Shown here piece by piece: positions 1 to 10,345 of a stretch of DNA of 20,923 nt. The DNA is from Beroe ovata (taxonomy: Eukaryota; Ctenophora; Nuda; Beroida; Beroidae). Numbering within the stretch: position 1 is the stretch's first letter; each line of letters starts with the position of its first letter. The notes under the pieces are model-generated. The model was not told the origin of the DNA, did no database searches, and saw only the letters and a list, made by a program, of their open reading frames with translations. Made by a program: the position numbers and the translations under genes. Location of the stretch: the NCBI GenBank assembly GCA_946803715.1, contig CAMPET010000014.1, positions 607,188 to 628,110 of the forward strand, written 5' to 3'.

Positions 1-1
1 A

Positions 2-35
<34 letters not shown>

Positions 36-44
36 CACACACAC
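1..44. repeat. AC/GT microsatellite abutting a splice donor
   Basis: Dinucleotide repeat with minor interruptions. On the minus strand it reads GTGTGTGTGAGTGTG and starts at the exact 5' splice site of the second eIF3g-like exon, so the donor GT is the first unit of the repeat. Confidence 0.9.
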
Positions 45-1265
45 CTTGACCACAGTTTCATCTCTCTCTTCGTAGGCGATGATTTTCTTGATGTCTCCCT
101 CGATGATCTCCTTCTGTGGTGGAAATTCTGAGAAGAGAAAGGAGTGTCACGTGACAATAGTTATAGCGAATATCCAAACAAAACCTAAAACTTTCATACA
201 AACCAGCAAAACAATATTCTTTCTAGATAGTTTGAACAAGATGGCCTTCCCACGTTCGAAATTCGTGGGATACATAAGTGAGAAAATTGACAATAATTAG
301 TGAGATGTGGTGTATTGAAGTGGTGTATATCACACTGTACACATGTCAATTACACTGGTATACAGTATACACACAGACAATGTATAATGTATTATTAACA
401 TCATGATGTGAGCAGGTGAGAGCCAATGAAATCACTCTACCCGAGGTGTTGACCAATAGGAGTCCAGCACTGACAAGCCTACAACATAGTGAAGTGTTGA
501 TAGTAGCTGTCAGTGTTTCGCATCACGTGATGGGCAGTCACGTGATACAGATACTGCGCTCTGATTGGCTAGTGTGTCAGAATGTCGTCACCTGATTTGT
601 TAGTTACTAATGCTACCTATATCGTCATTGTGGCAGATATGGGTTCAAATAGTCGGGCGTTGGAGATGGATGCGGGCTCAATCATTGTGTAAAAACTGCT
701 GTATACAGTGTAACACAATATACAACATTACAGCAGTGGGTACGGTAATTACAGTGTGCACACTGTGAACTGTTACGTATTGTTCGGTGTCCTGTACTCA
801 ACAAACCATCACACGGACACACAGTGTACATCTGTACATTGTACACACAGTACCTTTACACAATGTAATCATATATGAGTAAAATTAACTCATCACAGCT
901 AGGCTGTATGTGTTACTGTTAGTGATGTCATATAGCGTGATGTCAGCAGTTGTCAACAGGTACAACAGTATGTGTGTGTGTGGGCGTGTAAGTGATTTCA
1001 CACACAAAAACACATTAACATAGCTCACTAACATGGTATTAGGTTCACGACACCGTGATTATTATCAATTACCTCAAGCTTGTCGGTTATATGATTAGGA
1101 GCACAATTAAATGGTGGTATTTATGAAGGAGTATAATGGTCAATGATAATATTGATGAAGGAGCACGAAGTGAAAGGAGGACAATGATTGGAGTAGGTAC
1201 TTACCGAAGTCCCCATCTGCCTCGTCCATCATATCTCCCCATTCTTTCTGTGTTTCGATTGTCAT
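45..1265 (-). CDS. EIF3G: Translation initiation factor eIF3 subunit G, N-terminal part (partial)
   Basis: Two coding exons of a minus-strand gene are visible: 1205-1265 (ATG at 1263-1265) and 45-127. They join in phase 1 to give 48 residues, and the gene continues off the left edge. The first exon encodes a Met followed by an acidic Trp-containing stretch (WGDMMDEADGDF). The second encodes FPPQKEIIEGDIKKI and then a charged segment ending VVK. This order, an acidic W-containing start then P-P-x-K-E-[VI]-I-x-G-[ND]-I-K, matches the N-terminus of eIF3g, the eIF3 subunit that binds 40S ribosomes and scanning factors and ends in an RRM domain. The zinc knuckle and RRM would lie outside the window. 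Splice sites are good: donor CG|GTAAGT, acceptor CTTCTCAG|AA. The second donor opens directly into a GT repeat. Recognition rests on family memory over a short stretch, so it is likely but not certain. Confidence 0.7.
128..1204 (-). other. First intron of the eIF3g-like gene
   Basis: A 1077-bp intron in phase 1. Besides the CCAAT/E-box group it holds many TGTACA/GTACAC words (around 333-380 and 690-860), which partly pair with each other as imperfect inverted repeats. No coding exon with proper splice sites and conserved content was seen inside it. Confidence 0.6.
415..570. promoter_or_regulatory. CCAAT/E-box cluster in the first intron of the eIF3g-like gene
   Basis: Three CCAAT boxes (423-427 and 453-457 on plus, 564-568 on minus) surround two palindromic E-boxes, ATCACGTGAT at 522-531 and GTCACGTGAT at 537-546. 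A further perfect palindrome, GTCACGTGAC, lies at 146-155 in the same intron. CCAAT is bound by NF-Y and CACGTG by bHLH-zip factors (USF, MYC/MAX, MITF/TFE) in animals. The grouping suggests an intronic enhancer or alternative promoter; function is inferred from motif density only. Confidence 0.4.
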
Positions 1266-2773
1266 GGTGACTAGTGCTACTGTTATGGGTGTTATCGTTA
1301 ATTATGACATCATGTCATATTATAGTATTATCAATATTCAGTGTCATCAACCGTCATTGAATTCTTACTTTGGATGGACAGAAGACAGTAATTCAAGATG
1401 CAATTTAGAGGGTGTCAAAATAGGAAAGCGATCAACCGAAAGCGGAAGTTAACGGGCGAACAAGCGTAAAGACCAGCACCAAGGATGGAGAAGAGAGAAT
1501 TGGGAGTCAGATAGACACTGGTAGATGTCAGTTGTTAAACATTGTATATCGAAATTAATAAGTAATTCATATCATTATTTACAGGGCATAATATATATGC
1601 TAATAAACACACCAGCATACACTAAACAGGCACTTGTGGAACCATTGTATGTCGAATAAAGGGGTCAAATACAAACCAAACGGGACGCGAAAAATGGGCG
1701 GTCAAAAATAGCAAGAAGCTGATAACTGTTTTTCTCCACTTTGTGTCAAAATCTTAAACTGATAACATGTAATATTTTAAAACAGTTAATGAGTATAAAA
1801 GTAACTAAACAGTAAACACCCCTCTACACTATGCTATAGGAAGGTTACTATAACTTCATGGACGAATTGCGAGTCGAGCGCATAATGATATTCTCTAATT
1901 ATTTGTAAAAATAAATTTCTGATAAAAACATTTAAATACTAAAAATTCTCCACAGTTACTCCTTATATTAGCAATAGTATAATTATAATTGTATAAATTG
2001 TCGATCTTCTGGCATTGAATAATAACAATAACAATAAGTGTGATGAGCAATAAGTTCTACATAGTTTCTTACGAATTTTCCCGTCTAAAATGTATACTTT
2101 GAGTTCAAAGTACAATTTACAGAGTACACTGCAAAGATTACAATGTATAGGGTACACTTTTCTCCCACACACACGTGCCCCGTGAGAAGTTTACACAATC
2201 CCTTTTTCGGCATTTTCTCCAAATATGACCCCCAACACATGACAAACCAAGTGTTATTCACAGTCATGTATCAATGTGTGACACATGTGACCACTCATAG
2301 GGGAACAATGGTCATTATCCTGTTATCAATGAAAATTCTTCACAAAATTGCATTCCCAGGCTCATGTCACTGAAAAACACAGTTATCGTATTACACTTTA
2401 TTACACCTACTAAAGTAACTTTTGAGTTTGATAGATTACATCATTCTATGATACAAAAGTAGAAACTCGGAATAGTTCACACATAAGATTTGATCGAAAA
2501 GATGTGCTTTGTTTTTCTCAGGTCAGCGAAATATAACTGCGTGCCAGCACAACACAGAGTACCCTTCTTAGCTGACAACAATATAAACAACAACGTTGAC
2601 ACCAGCTTCATATGTATCTGTATCCCATGAGGAAACGGCATCTTCAATAATATTATATCATAGCATGCTGAAACACAAACAATATCGTGACACATGGTCA
2701 CTATGACACACATTGGTCACAATATCATGGTCACACACACGAGCACAGGAAGTAGGCGATGACATTGTTTCTC
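1266..2773. other. Intergenic: upstream of eIF3g-like gene, downstream of integrin alpha gene 1
   Basis: About 1.5 kb, mostly AT-rich, with no convincing exon. The left part should hold the promoter of the minus-strand eIF3g-like gene; a single GC box (GGGCGG, 1696-1701) is present but no TATA box in the right orientation. The right part is the 3' flank of integrin gene 1. Short CATGGTCAC-type words recur around 2690-2740. The small open frames here have no homology cues and are treated as chance. Confidence 0.55.
2397..2402 (-). terminator. Candidate polyadenylation signal AATAAA for integrin alpha gene 1
   Basis: TTTATT on plus is AATAAA on minus, about 370 bp beyond the stop codon at 2774-2776. 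It is the first canonical hexamer noticed downstream. Use is unproven. Confidence 0.35.
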
Positions 2774-5700
2774 TCACATCCCTGACCCATCTTTAGGGGG
2801 CATCTTCCTCTTGAAGAATCCCACTTTCCACAGCACGACAATCAGGATGAATAGGATGACCAGACCACCCACGACTGCTCCAATAATGATCCACAGAATG
2901 TCCTTCTCTTTACTTATCTCTTCGTACACCTGCGTGTTCATTTCTACATATGACCCCGGTCTGATGACAAGGTTCTGTCCCACAGATTTTATACGGGCAG
3001 TGCTAGTCGTGTTGAAATCGCCCCGGTTCAGGATGTTGGGTAGCCAGATGATTGACCTCATCTCAAACTCCAGCTTCTTCATGTTGATACTACCCGACTT
3101 GAGGAGGTTAATCGTCACATCAAACGTAACACAGCCTGGGTCAGGCACGCTGCAGTTAGTGTTTAGTGCTGAGCTTGGGGTGGTGTCAGCAGCCAGAGTG
3201 GTGTCATCATCATCATCTGCCACAGCGCTGTATTGCGGGTTGTTCTTCTTCACACATCTCCCGCTGTAGTTGAACAGACAGTCAGGATCGATTGCGGAGG
3301 AGTTTACTACGAAATTGTCTTTGATCTGGTTGTCTTTCACATAAACCTGGTGATTATAGTGGTAACACACACACATGGTAACATACACATGGTAACACAC
3401 ATATGGTAACACACACATGGTAACACACACATGGTAACACATGATAACACATGTTAAACTGGGCAATACACATGGTGTGGGTGAGTAAGCGTGGTTATTA
3501 TAACCGATTGCTAGGTCACAGACCCCAGTCTCACCTCACTGAGATATAGGAGGTAGTTCCCATCTCTATCCTTCATCGGCCAGTTCACCTCCACTACAAT
3601 GTCCTTGATCCCCTCCTCACTCACCTCCTCCTCTTCGCCCTCGTCCACTATCACCGACACTGACACCGTGTGACGCACCTGGGTGAGAGAGGGGGTGTCA
3701 ACAGCTGTGACAACAGAGAGAGGGAGAGGGGGTGTCATCAGCCGTGACAACAGTGGGTTGAATAAAGGGCTGAGTGGTGAAAAGGATGGTGTAAGGTGTC
3801 ATCACCAACAAACCTCTAGTTTGATATTAGTAAGGAAAGCGTTGTCGACTGCCAGGGCAGGGTCAGGTTTAATCGCATTTCTCTCTGTGGCAGACATTCC
3901 CCTGATCTCGAGATCTGCCTGTTCTCCCACTTCCAGAGTAATACTCTGTCTGTTATTGCTGGTGTTGGCAGCGTCTTCCTCGCTGGGAGACCCAATCGAA
4001 ACCTGGGAGGGAGGGGTGAGCCATTCTCCAAGGAGGATGTGGGACACTCTTTCTGATATCTTATCACTCAAGCAAATCTACACCCTTGTCATAGTACTCA
4101 TTTCTCGATATCATCACTCCCGTACTCCTCAATCCCGATTCTCTTGAAAGACCCAATTCCCACCACTTCTCCTCACTTCCTCACCTCTGCTTGCAGAGTG
4201 ATGGGGTCTGTATTCCCGAGGCTCATGGTGTCAAGACTGATCCCGAATCGGGATGGTACTCCAACTGGCAGGGGATTCATGAGGTAGCACAGGACCATGT
4301 TAATACCATCCTCCTCAATCTCTGAACACGCCACAGACGATACATCAGCCTCAGTCTGACCGTCAACCGGTGTCTGGGAGATGTGAGGTGAGATGCGAGG
4401 CGCACCCAAAGGTGCGAGGAATAATGGATGATGTTCAAAATGCAGGTGCTAAATGTTCAAATGCTAGATTTTCAAAATCTAGGTGCTTTTAGAATTTAGA
4501 GGAGAGGGGAAGTCATATCTTGAATCACAAGATCAGAGGTTGCGAGACACAAGATCACTTANAGGGAGGGGTGAGCCATTCTCCAAGGAGGATGTAAGAC
4601 ACTCCTTCTGATATCTTATCACTCAAGCAAATCCACACCCTTGCCATCGTCCTCAATTCTCGATATCATCACTCCCTCGATCCTCACTCCCTCACTCCTC
4701 AATCCTAATTCTCTTGAATACCCGATACCCACCAATCCTCATTTCTCCTCACTTCCTCACCTCTGCTTGCAGAGTGATGGGGTCTGTATTTCCCAGACTC
4801 ATGGTATCAAGACTGATCCCGAATCGGGATGGTACTCCAACTGGCAGGGGATTCATGAGGTAGCACAGGACCATGTTAATACCATCCTCCTCAATCTCTG
4901 AACACGCCACCGACGATACATCAGCCTCGGTCTGGCCGTCAACCGGTGTCTGAGTGAAGTGAGGTGAGAGGAAAATGGGGGATGTTCGAAATCCAGGTGC
5001 TAAATGTTCAAAATCCAGGTGCCATTAGAATTTAGAGGAGAGGGGAAGTCATATCTTGAAACACAAGATCAGAGGTTGCGAGACACAAGATCACTTACTC
5101 TCCTGATGAAGTACACTTTAGGAGGAAGTCTCACTTTGAGTGTGGGCAAGTGTGCGTTGTCCGGACCCATATTCACTACCTCGTATTGAACAATAACCTG
5201 GTGCAAGAGAGAGTTATGTGTGTGTGTGTGTNGTGTGTTCGTGTGTGTGTTTGTGTGTGTGTGAGTCTACACTCACCTGATTGACATTATCGAGTACGAT
5301 ACTATCGTATCCCACAGGGAAGTACTTGACAGTGGGGGGATTGAGGGAAATGTCACATTTGCAGATCCCTGACTGTGACTGACAGATCGACTTAATCACA
5401 ATCTTCCCCTCTGCCTTTTCCACTTGTTCCTGCTTCAACACTGCACGCTTGTCAAACGTGCTGGATTCCTTGATGTTGGCTGTCATGTTCACCTCTATGT
5501 AGTTTTTATCATCGAACATTTCGTTTTTCTTCTTCAAGTACACTGTCCACTCCTCAGTGCATTGTCTAATTTTCTGCTGCACTGTCAGTACTTTGGCACC
5601 CTTCTTTTGGAACTGCAAAACACGTCATTATATAAGGAGGAGCAATGCAATATCAGATATTCAATATCAATACAGACAAGCTTTGCCGATTATAGGCACC

Positions 5701-8700
5701 AGCAAAAGTTGCCATGGCACACAAGTTGTCATGGCACACAAGTTGCCATGGCACACAAACTGCCATGGTTACTCGCATATACCTTCCTAGTCGTATCTGA
5801 AGCGGACTGGAAGAAGGCACGTGGAGCGTATGATTGCTTGTAGTCAAGGAATATTTCGTACTGTACTTCATATGACGTAGTGTCGCCAGTGGAGATAACT
5901 GAAAATGGGGGGTGGGGGTTAACTTCCCACTCAGTCCCTTCCTCCCTCTTTCACCCCTCCACTCCCTCCCTGGACCCTCACTCCCTCCCTCCTTCACCCA
6001 TCCACTCCCTCCCTCCCTGGACCCTCACTCCCNACTCCCTCCCTCCTTCACTCCCTCCCTCCCTCCCTCATCACAGACCTTTAGGAGTGAAGCATATTTT
6101 GAGAGTGGTTCCCGGGTACGAAGCAGACCCATCAGGCAGTGGAAAGCTCTCCTCCTCCAGATCTATCGGGGTAGGAGGTATGACAATCTCAATGTCCAGA
6201 TCCACAATCGGTAGTGATCGCAGGTAGACAACTCTATCTGATGTATAGGATCCGATAGCAATGTCAGGATAAGAGTTCTCGTCCATGTCTTTGTCAGCGG
6301 ATATGGACCAGCCAAATGTTCGGAGATTAGCTGAAGAAGGAGGGTGTGGGGTGGAAACACACGGGAAGATAAAAACATCAGTCATCACTGCAAGTTTGGA
6401 GGAATTCATAAAGGAGCAGATTTTGTTCCACTGATTTGTTCCGCTGATCACTCACCTCCTAGATCACTTCCCAAACTAGTAGGATGGATAGCTTGCGCAG
6501 GAGTTTTCTTTATACCACTATACGAGCCATGGTACAGATAAACAGCCCCCTTCATGTCATTTTCATAGGGAGCCCCGATAGCAAAGTCTGTAAACCCGTC
6601 ATTGTTGATGTCGCCCACTTTGGCGAGACCGAGACCGAATGCGGAGGTTGTTGTGGAGGGAGCCTCGATAATGACCGGCTGATTCGCATTCTGGACCACC
6701 TGGATCAAATGTATAGTTTATTATAGTGTACATGTAAAGTATGTTAATAGTGAACCAATTACTGTTACTACTTAAGTACATAAGGGACACGTCTTAGTGG
6801 CTACTTCCCCCTCTCCCATTCTCTCTCCAAGTAGAAATTGATCACATCACACCGTTCTTAATAATTACCGCTAATTACCGCTAATCACCGCTAATCACTT
6901 ACCTTGTCCCGGTCCCCGTAGTACACATAGACCCGCCCGACACTGATAATGGAACTCTTGGCTGTGGTAACGACGGAATACCACGGCGCAGACACGAGCA
7001 GGTCCTCGGCTCCGTCATTATCGAGATCCCCACATGCCATGCTGTACCCAAAATAAGCACCCATCTGATCACCTGGGGGACAGTGCCCGTACGCATGTTA
7101 ACATGCCACCACGACACCATGACAACACCATACCGGCACCATGGCAACAACATGACAACACAATGTTGTCACCATGACAACACAATGTTGTCACCATGAC
7201 AACAACATGACAACACAATGTTGTCACCATGACAACAACAAGTCTCACCACTGAGTTCATCCTTCAGTCTCGTGTTCTTGAAGAGCACCTCTTCTGACGT
7301 ATCACCAGGGTTACTATTGTAGAAGTAGAGCTTGCCGTAATAGTCATTGGCTCGCGGTGCAGCTGAGTATTAGGCAGTCATGATAGAGGCGAGAGAGTGG
7401 ATTGAAACCATGGTTACACGGAATCCACAGTTCCATGATTTCAATGTCACTACTCACAAACACTATGAAAAACACTCAGAAACATGGTTACATGAACAGT
7501 GTAAACACTCACAGACAATGAAGTCGATGGGATCTTTGCCACTCATTTTGCAGATGGAGACCCCATACCCCGTATACTGATTGAGGTTGAACTCTGTGTT
7601 ATAATTTCCGTCCCCCTTATCAATCCCCTTGGACAACTTGATATCGTCCAGACCGACGGCCACGTACGCCGATCCCTCCCACATCTTCTCCCCCGGAGCT
7701 CCGTAGAACAGGTAGGCGTCATTCTGACCGTCCATCATTCGCTGAACTTGACTTGCACCAGCCTGAACGTTGTCATGGTAACGTGAATTGTAACGCGTCA
7801 CGATAACGCGTCACGTTGCCATGGTTACGTAAGCCATCACGTGTCACGTACCTGACATGAGTTAGTGTCCTCGTTGGGTTTATTCTTACTGCACGGGTCC
7901 ACCGTTCTCCACTGGACTTGACCCGAGCTCCCGTCCAAAGCTGGACCAATCACTGTGCACTTCCCGATTGGGGCCCTAATCTTACCCTCGTCATTGGCCA
8001 TCGTGTACCTGTACAGGGCGGGGAACGAGGGTGAGGGAGGGTGGGAGTGGGGGAAGTTGAGAGGGAGGGGGAGTTTAGAGGGAGGGGAAGGAGGGATTAG
8101 ATGGGAGAGGGGAGAAGTAGGAGGCTGGAAGTGTCTACAGAGTTGGTGAATATACCTGTGTGCACACGCGGACACAAAGCTATCAGTTGACTGAACATTG
8201 ACTCCAAGCCACTGGTTACTCTTGTCTTCATGTAACCCGGCGTTAGCAGCGTTGTTTTCGGTGAGGTATGTAATCTGTGGGAAAATAACATAAACACATA
8301 CACTGTACACACATACGCATACATACACACATAGACACACACACAGACACACACGTACACAGACACACACACACACACACACACCTGTTCTTCGCAGACT
8401 GCTTCCTCAGTCGGGTCACTGATATCTCGAGAAAGTGGACATTTGTACACTGCCCCGGGACTTGGGATATCCATTCCTAACCCGGTCGTCCAGTTTGATT
8501 TGGGAGCACCTAAAGAATGGAGAATTGGTGAATTTGTTATTTGTAATCGACAAAGTGATGGACAAGGAGATGGCATGGAGCCAGATAGAAACAGAATCGA
8601 TCTGATGTCACAGTCGAATCACAAAAGTGTGATGTCTGAGAGTACGTGTGGGAGAAGTAGCTTGACTAACCTACTAGAATGTACTTCAATCCCTGTACTT

Positions 8701-8950
8701 GATAGATGTGCAGAGCTGTGGAAAATCCGAAGAATGACCCGTCTTGTGATCCCTGGGACACACACAAGTGTCAGAAGAACAGTATAACTCTAGACATGAC
8801 CAAAACGCACAACACCACAATAATGTTAGATTATCCACCTAATGATCCTACCTTAATGACGTATGGTGATTCCACGTCTATATTGTAAGCTGATATAGTA
8901 ACGAGAAGAAAGCATAGTTTCAGCAGTGACAGAGTGTCTGAGCCGCGCAT
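2774..8950 (-). CDS. Integrin alpha subunit 1 (complete, 17 exons)
   Basis: Exons on minus: 8852-8950, 8671-8752, 8385-8509, 8156-8274, 7852-8008, 7513-7762, 7249-7362, 6903-7072, 6456-6699, 6079-6330, 5783-5898, 5277-5612, 5099-5197, 4761-4949 (or its copy 4185-4373), 3814-4002, 3535-3678, 2774-3346. The joined frame is open for 1085 codons. Residues 1-20 are a signal peptide ending before YNIDVESP, a typical mature integrin start. Residues 22 to about 480 form FG-GAP propeller repeats (VGAPKSN, YGAPGEK, VSAPRAN, VSAPWYS, IGAPYEN) with calcium loops DLDNDGAED (331-339), DINNDGFTD (402-410) and DMDENSYPD (468-476). Thigh and calf regions follow. A helix (about 1045-1067) precedes KVGFFKR (1069-1075) and a short tail. 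There is no inserted I domain and no dibasic furin-type site stood out. Residues 939-943 are five Asp from a GAT/GAC run. It should pair with an integrin beta chain as an adhesion receptor; the ligand is unknown. Confidence 0.93.
3359..3452. repeat. CATGGTAACACA short tandem repeat in the last intron of integrin gene 1
   Basis: Six or so copies of a 12-16 bp unit built on ATGGTAACACACA, immediately upstream (in gene sense) of the acceptor of the final exon. The core CATGGTAAC resembles half of the RFX-type palindrome GTTGCCATGGTAAC and recurs in other introns of this window. Confidence 0.8.
4008..4560. repeat. Direct duplication, copy A (ends at N 4561)
   Basis: Matches 4562-5097 along its length with scattered substitutions and small indels. 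It contains a full copy of a 63-codon integrin exon (4185-4373). The encoded residues are identical to those of the exon at 4761-4949; I count seven differences, all synonymous. The copy stops at a single N. Most likely this is the end of one contig representing the other allele, not a second genomic exon. Confidence 0.85.
4562..5097. repeat. Direct duplication, copy B (begins after N 4561)
   Basis: Second copy of 4008-4560. It contains exon 4761-4949 and continues uninterrupted into exon 5099-5197, so this copy was used in the integrin gene 1 model. Either copy alone gives an unbroken reading frame. Confidence 0.85.
5217..5264. repeat. GT microsatellite containing N 5232
   Basis: Interrupted TG repeat in an intron of integrin gene 1, with a single N inside it. 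It lies just beyond the donor of exon 5277-5612 in gene sense. Repeat length here is probably unreliable. Confidence 0.85.
5708..5772. repeat. 17-bp tandem repeat, unit GTTGCCATGGCACACAA
   Basis: Three head-to-tail 17-bp units (5708, 5725, 5742) plus a degenerate fourth, each centred on CCATGG or TCATGG. The array lies inside the integrin gene 1 intron, about 10 bp from the 5' splice site at 5782. Confidence 0.9.
5935..6070. repeat. CCCTCC-rich tract with N 6033 and a G-quadruplex motif
   Basis: Low-complexity C/T tract filling an integrin gene 1 intron; GGACCCTCACTCCC occurs on both sides of the N. On the transcribed sense strand it is GGGAGGGAGGGAGGG at 6067-6053, a perfect four-run G-quadruplex motif starting 11 bases beyond the exon edge at 6079. 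The adjacent donor, G|GTCTGTGAT, is a weak match to consensus; intronic G-runs near weak donors are known splicing enhancers in animals. Confidence 0.75.
6860..6897. repeat. 10-bp tandem repeat, unit CGCTAATTAC
   Basis: Three to four copies of a decamer (CGCTAATTAC/CGCTAATCAC), ending a few bases before the splice donor at 6901-6902 of integrin gene 1. Confidence 0.8.
7093..7243. repeat. Nested ACAATGTTGTCACCATGAC minisatellite
   Basis: Three copies of a roughly 21-42 bp unit rich in CCATGACAACA, containing the palindromic word TGACAACACAATGTTGTCA. It fills the integrin gene 1 intron between exons 7249-7362 and 6903-7072 and can fold into hairpins. Confidence 0.8.
7770..7845. repeat. CATGGTAACGTG / CGCGTCACG repeat cluster
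   Basis: Short intron of integrin gene 1 made of two arms: TTGTCATGGTAACGTG near 7771 and CACGTTGCCATGGTTACG near 7811, inverted relative to one another, separated by AACGCGTCACGATAACGCGT. The stretch can form a long imperfect stem. Confidence 0.65.
8295..8384. repeat. AC microsatellite starting exactly at a splice donor
   Basis: ACAC-rich repeat with ACAT and AGAC variants. On minus, the donor of exon 8385-8509 reads CAG|GTGTGTGTGTGTG, so the array is continuous with the 5' splice site. Confidence 0.9.
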
Positions 8951-9275
8951 CTCTGCTGATAACACCTTCACGCCGTGTTAGATGTCAAGATTGTGTTGAG
9001 CTCAATGTAGCATTGCTATATCGTGGGTGTGTTTAGCTGTCATAAGAGTAATACAGGCACAAACAGAAATAAGCAAAAACAAACACAGACACAGACACGC
9101 AGAATGAACTTCACACACACAGATACACACATACAAACGCTGACCTAGTTAATAGTCATAGAAAACATAAGTGAAACAAAGTGGTGTTTAGAGAGGCTAT
9201 AAAAAGGAAATCCATCTTCATCAGTGACTATAAAAGCAATGCGGGTATCTTTGCAGAAAATACAGCAGCTAGTGT

Positions 9276-9360
9276 AGTGTACAGTCTAAACTGTACAAAG
9301 TACACTGAACAGTGTACACTGTACAAATTGTACTAAACTTTACAGTGTACAGTGTAGTGA
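9276..9360. promoter_or_regulatory. Dense GTGTACAC palindrome cluster upstream of integrin gene 1
   Basis: About 330-410 bp upstream of the gene 1 start codon, TGTAC/GTACA occurs roughly eight times in 85 bp, including the perfect 14-bp palindrome ACAGTGTACACTGT at 9309-9322. The same word appears in other non-coding parts of the window. It could bind a dimeric factor or fold as cruciforms; no function is shown. Confidence 0.4.
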
Positions 9361-10331
9361 AGGGCACTGAGAGTTATACATGCCAAGACAAAAGCATGTT
9401 TAATGCTAATTATGTTAGTGTTTAACTTCACATTGTGTTATAAAATTCCCTAATCGACACTAGCGTACCCCATCAAATATCAATTACTCAAAAACAGAGT
9501 CTATTTAATTGGGAAGTGAGAGTAAGCCATGTCCGTCATGTTTAGTGCTGTACATTATTATACACAGACAACACACTGTCTCTCTTGTAAAAAAACGTGT
9601 TTAAGAAAATAATACAAATACAACTTCCCACACACACAATAATGATATATTACTCTAGAGCAACAAAATGCCGAGATAATCATTTAAGACTTGTGCCGAA
9701 CAACATACAACATGTTCGGGTAGTTTCCACAGTTTTGATCGTTCAAAATTGGACTCTTATATAATTCTTAAGAAGCAAAAGCAAGCAAATTAAGCACAAT
9801 ATATCTCCTAAGTATCAAATAATAATGTTCTTTACAACGCAGCATGGCATGCAACAATTTTACCTAGGAAAACACAGAACTTGTTGTACAAAATGACAAG
9901 GGAAATCTGGCAATATGGAACATCACTATTCGAGTATAAATACTCGGAGAAAGTGAAGGAAAGACAGGTGTAATTATCGGGCAATTAAGTGATTTTGTAA
10001 TTATCCTAATTCTGGGGGGAGAGAGGGGGGATGGATCATTGTTCTTGTTGCCAAATTTCCACTTTTCCTTCAATAAAATAATATTCCGTAGAAAATAATC
10101 AATCCGAACGGTTAAATACTAAATTGGTAAGAAAAAAGTCTTAAAACAGCAAAAATCAATGCCCATCAATCCCTGATATTGCAAACACTTCTTTCTAACT
10201 CCTATGATCACAACCCAATAACTCACACATTATAAAATAAGAACAGCGTGTTATCACATAACTTACTACGGGAGTATAAAATAAAAATTGACAAATAAAT
10301 TTCAAAGAGTAAAATATCCACTATAGCAACT

Positions 10332-10345
10332 GTTGCTATAGCAAC
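10332..10345. promoter_or_regulatory. Perfect palindrome GTTGCTATAGCAAC (RFX X-box-like)
   Basis: Fits the inverted GTTGC..GCAAC arrangement of RFX-factor X-boxes. It overlaps a second inverted repeat (CTATAGCAA at 10321-10329 with TTGCTATAG at 10333-10341) and is followed by another CATAGCAACC. It lies about 370 bp beyond the stop of integrin gene 2. Binding is inferred only. Confidence 0.35.

Noticed and set aside
3683-4147. Plus-strand 154-codon open frame
   Set aside because: It is antisense to two well-supported integrin exons and has no recognisable content.
4185-4949. Mutually exclusive or tandemly used duplicate exons in integrin gene 1
   Set aside because: The encoded residues are identical, only synonymous sites differ, and a single N lies at the join. 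Unmerged alleles explain this more simply than alternative exons.
7093-7243. CRISPR-like array
   Set aside because: The repeats are nested and contiguous with no unique spacers, and the genome is an animal's.
9199-9238. TATA boxes for integrin gene 1
   Set aside because: TATAAAA occurs only on the plus strand here, the wrong orientation for the minus-strand gene.
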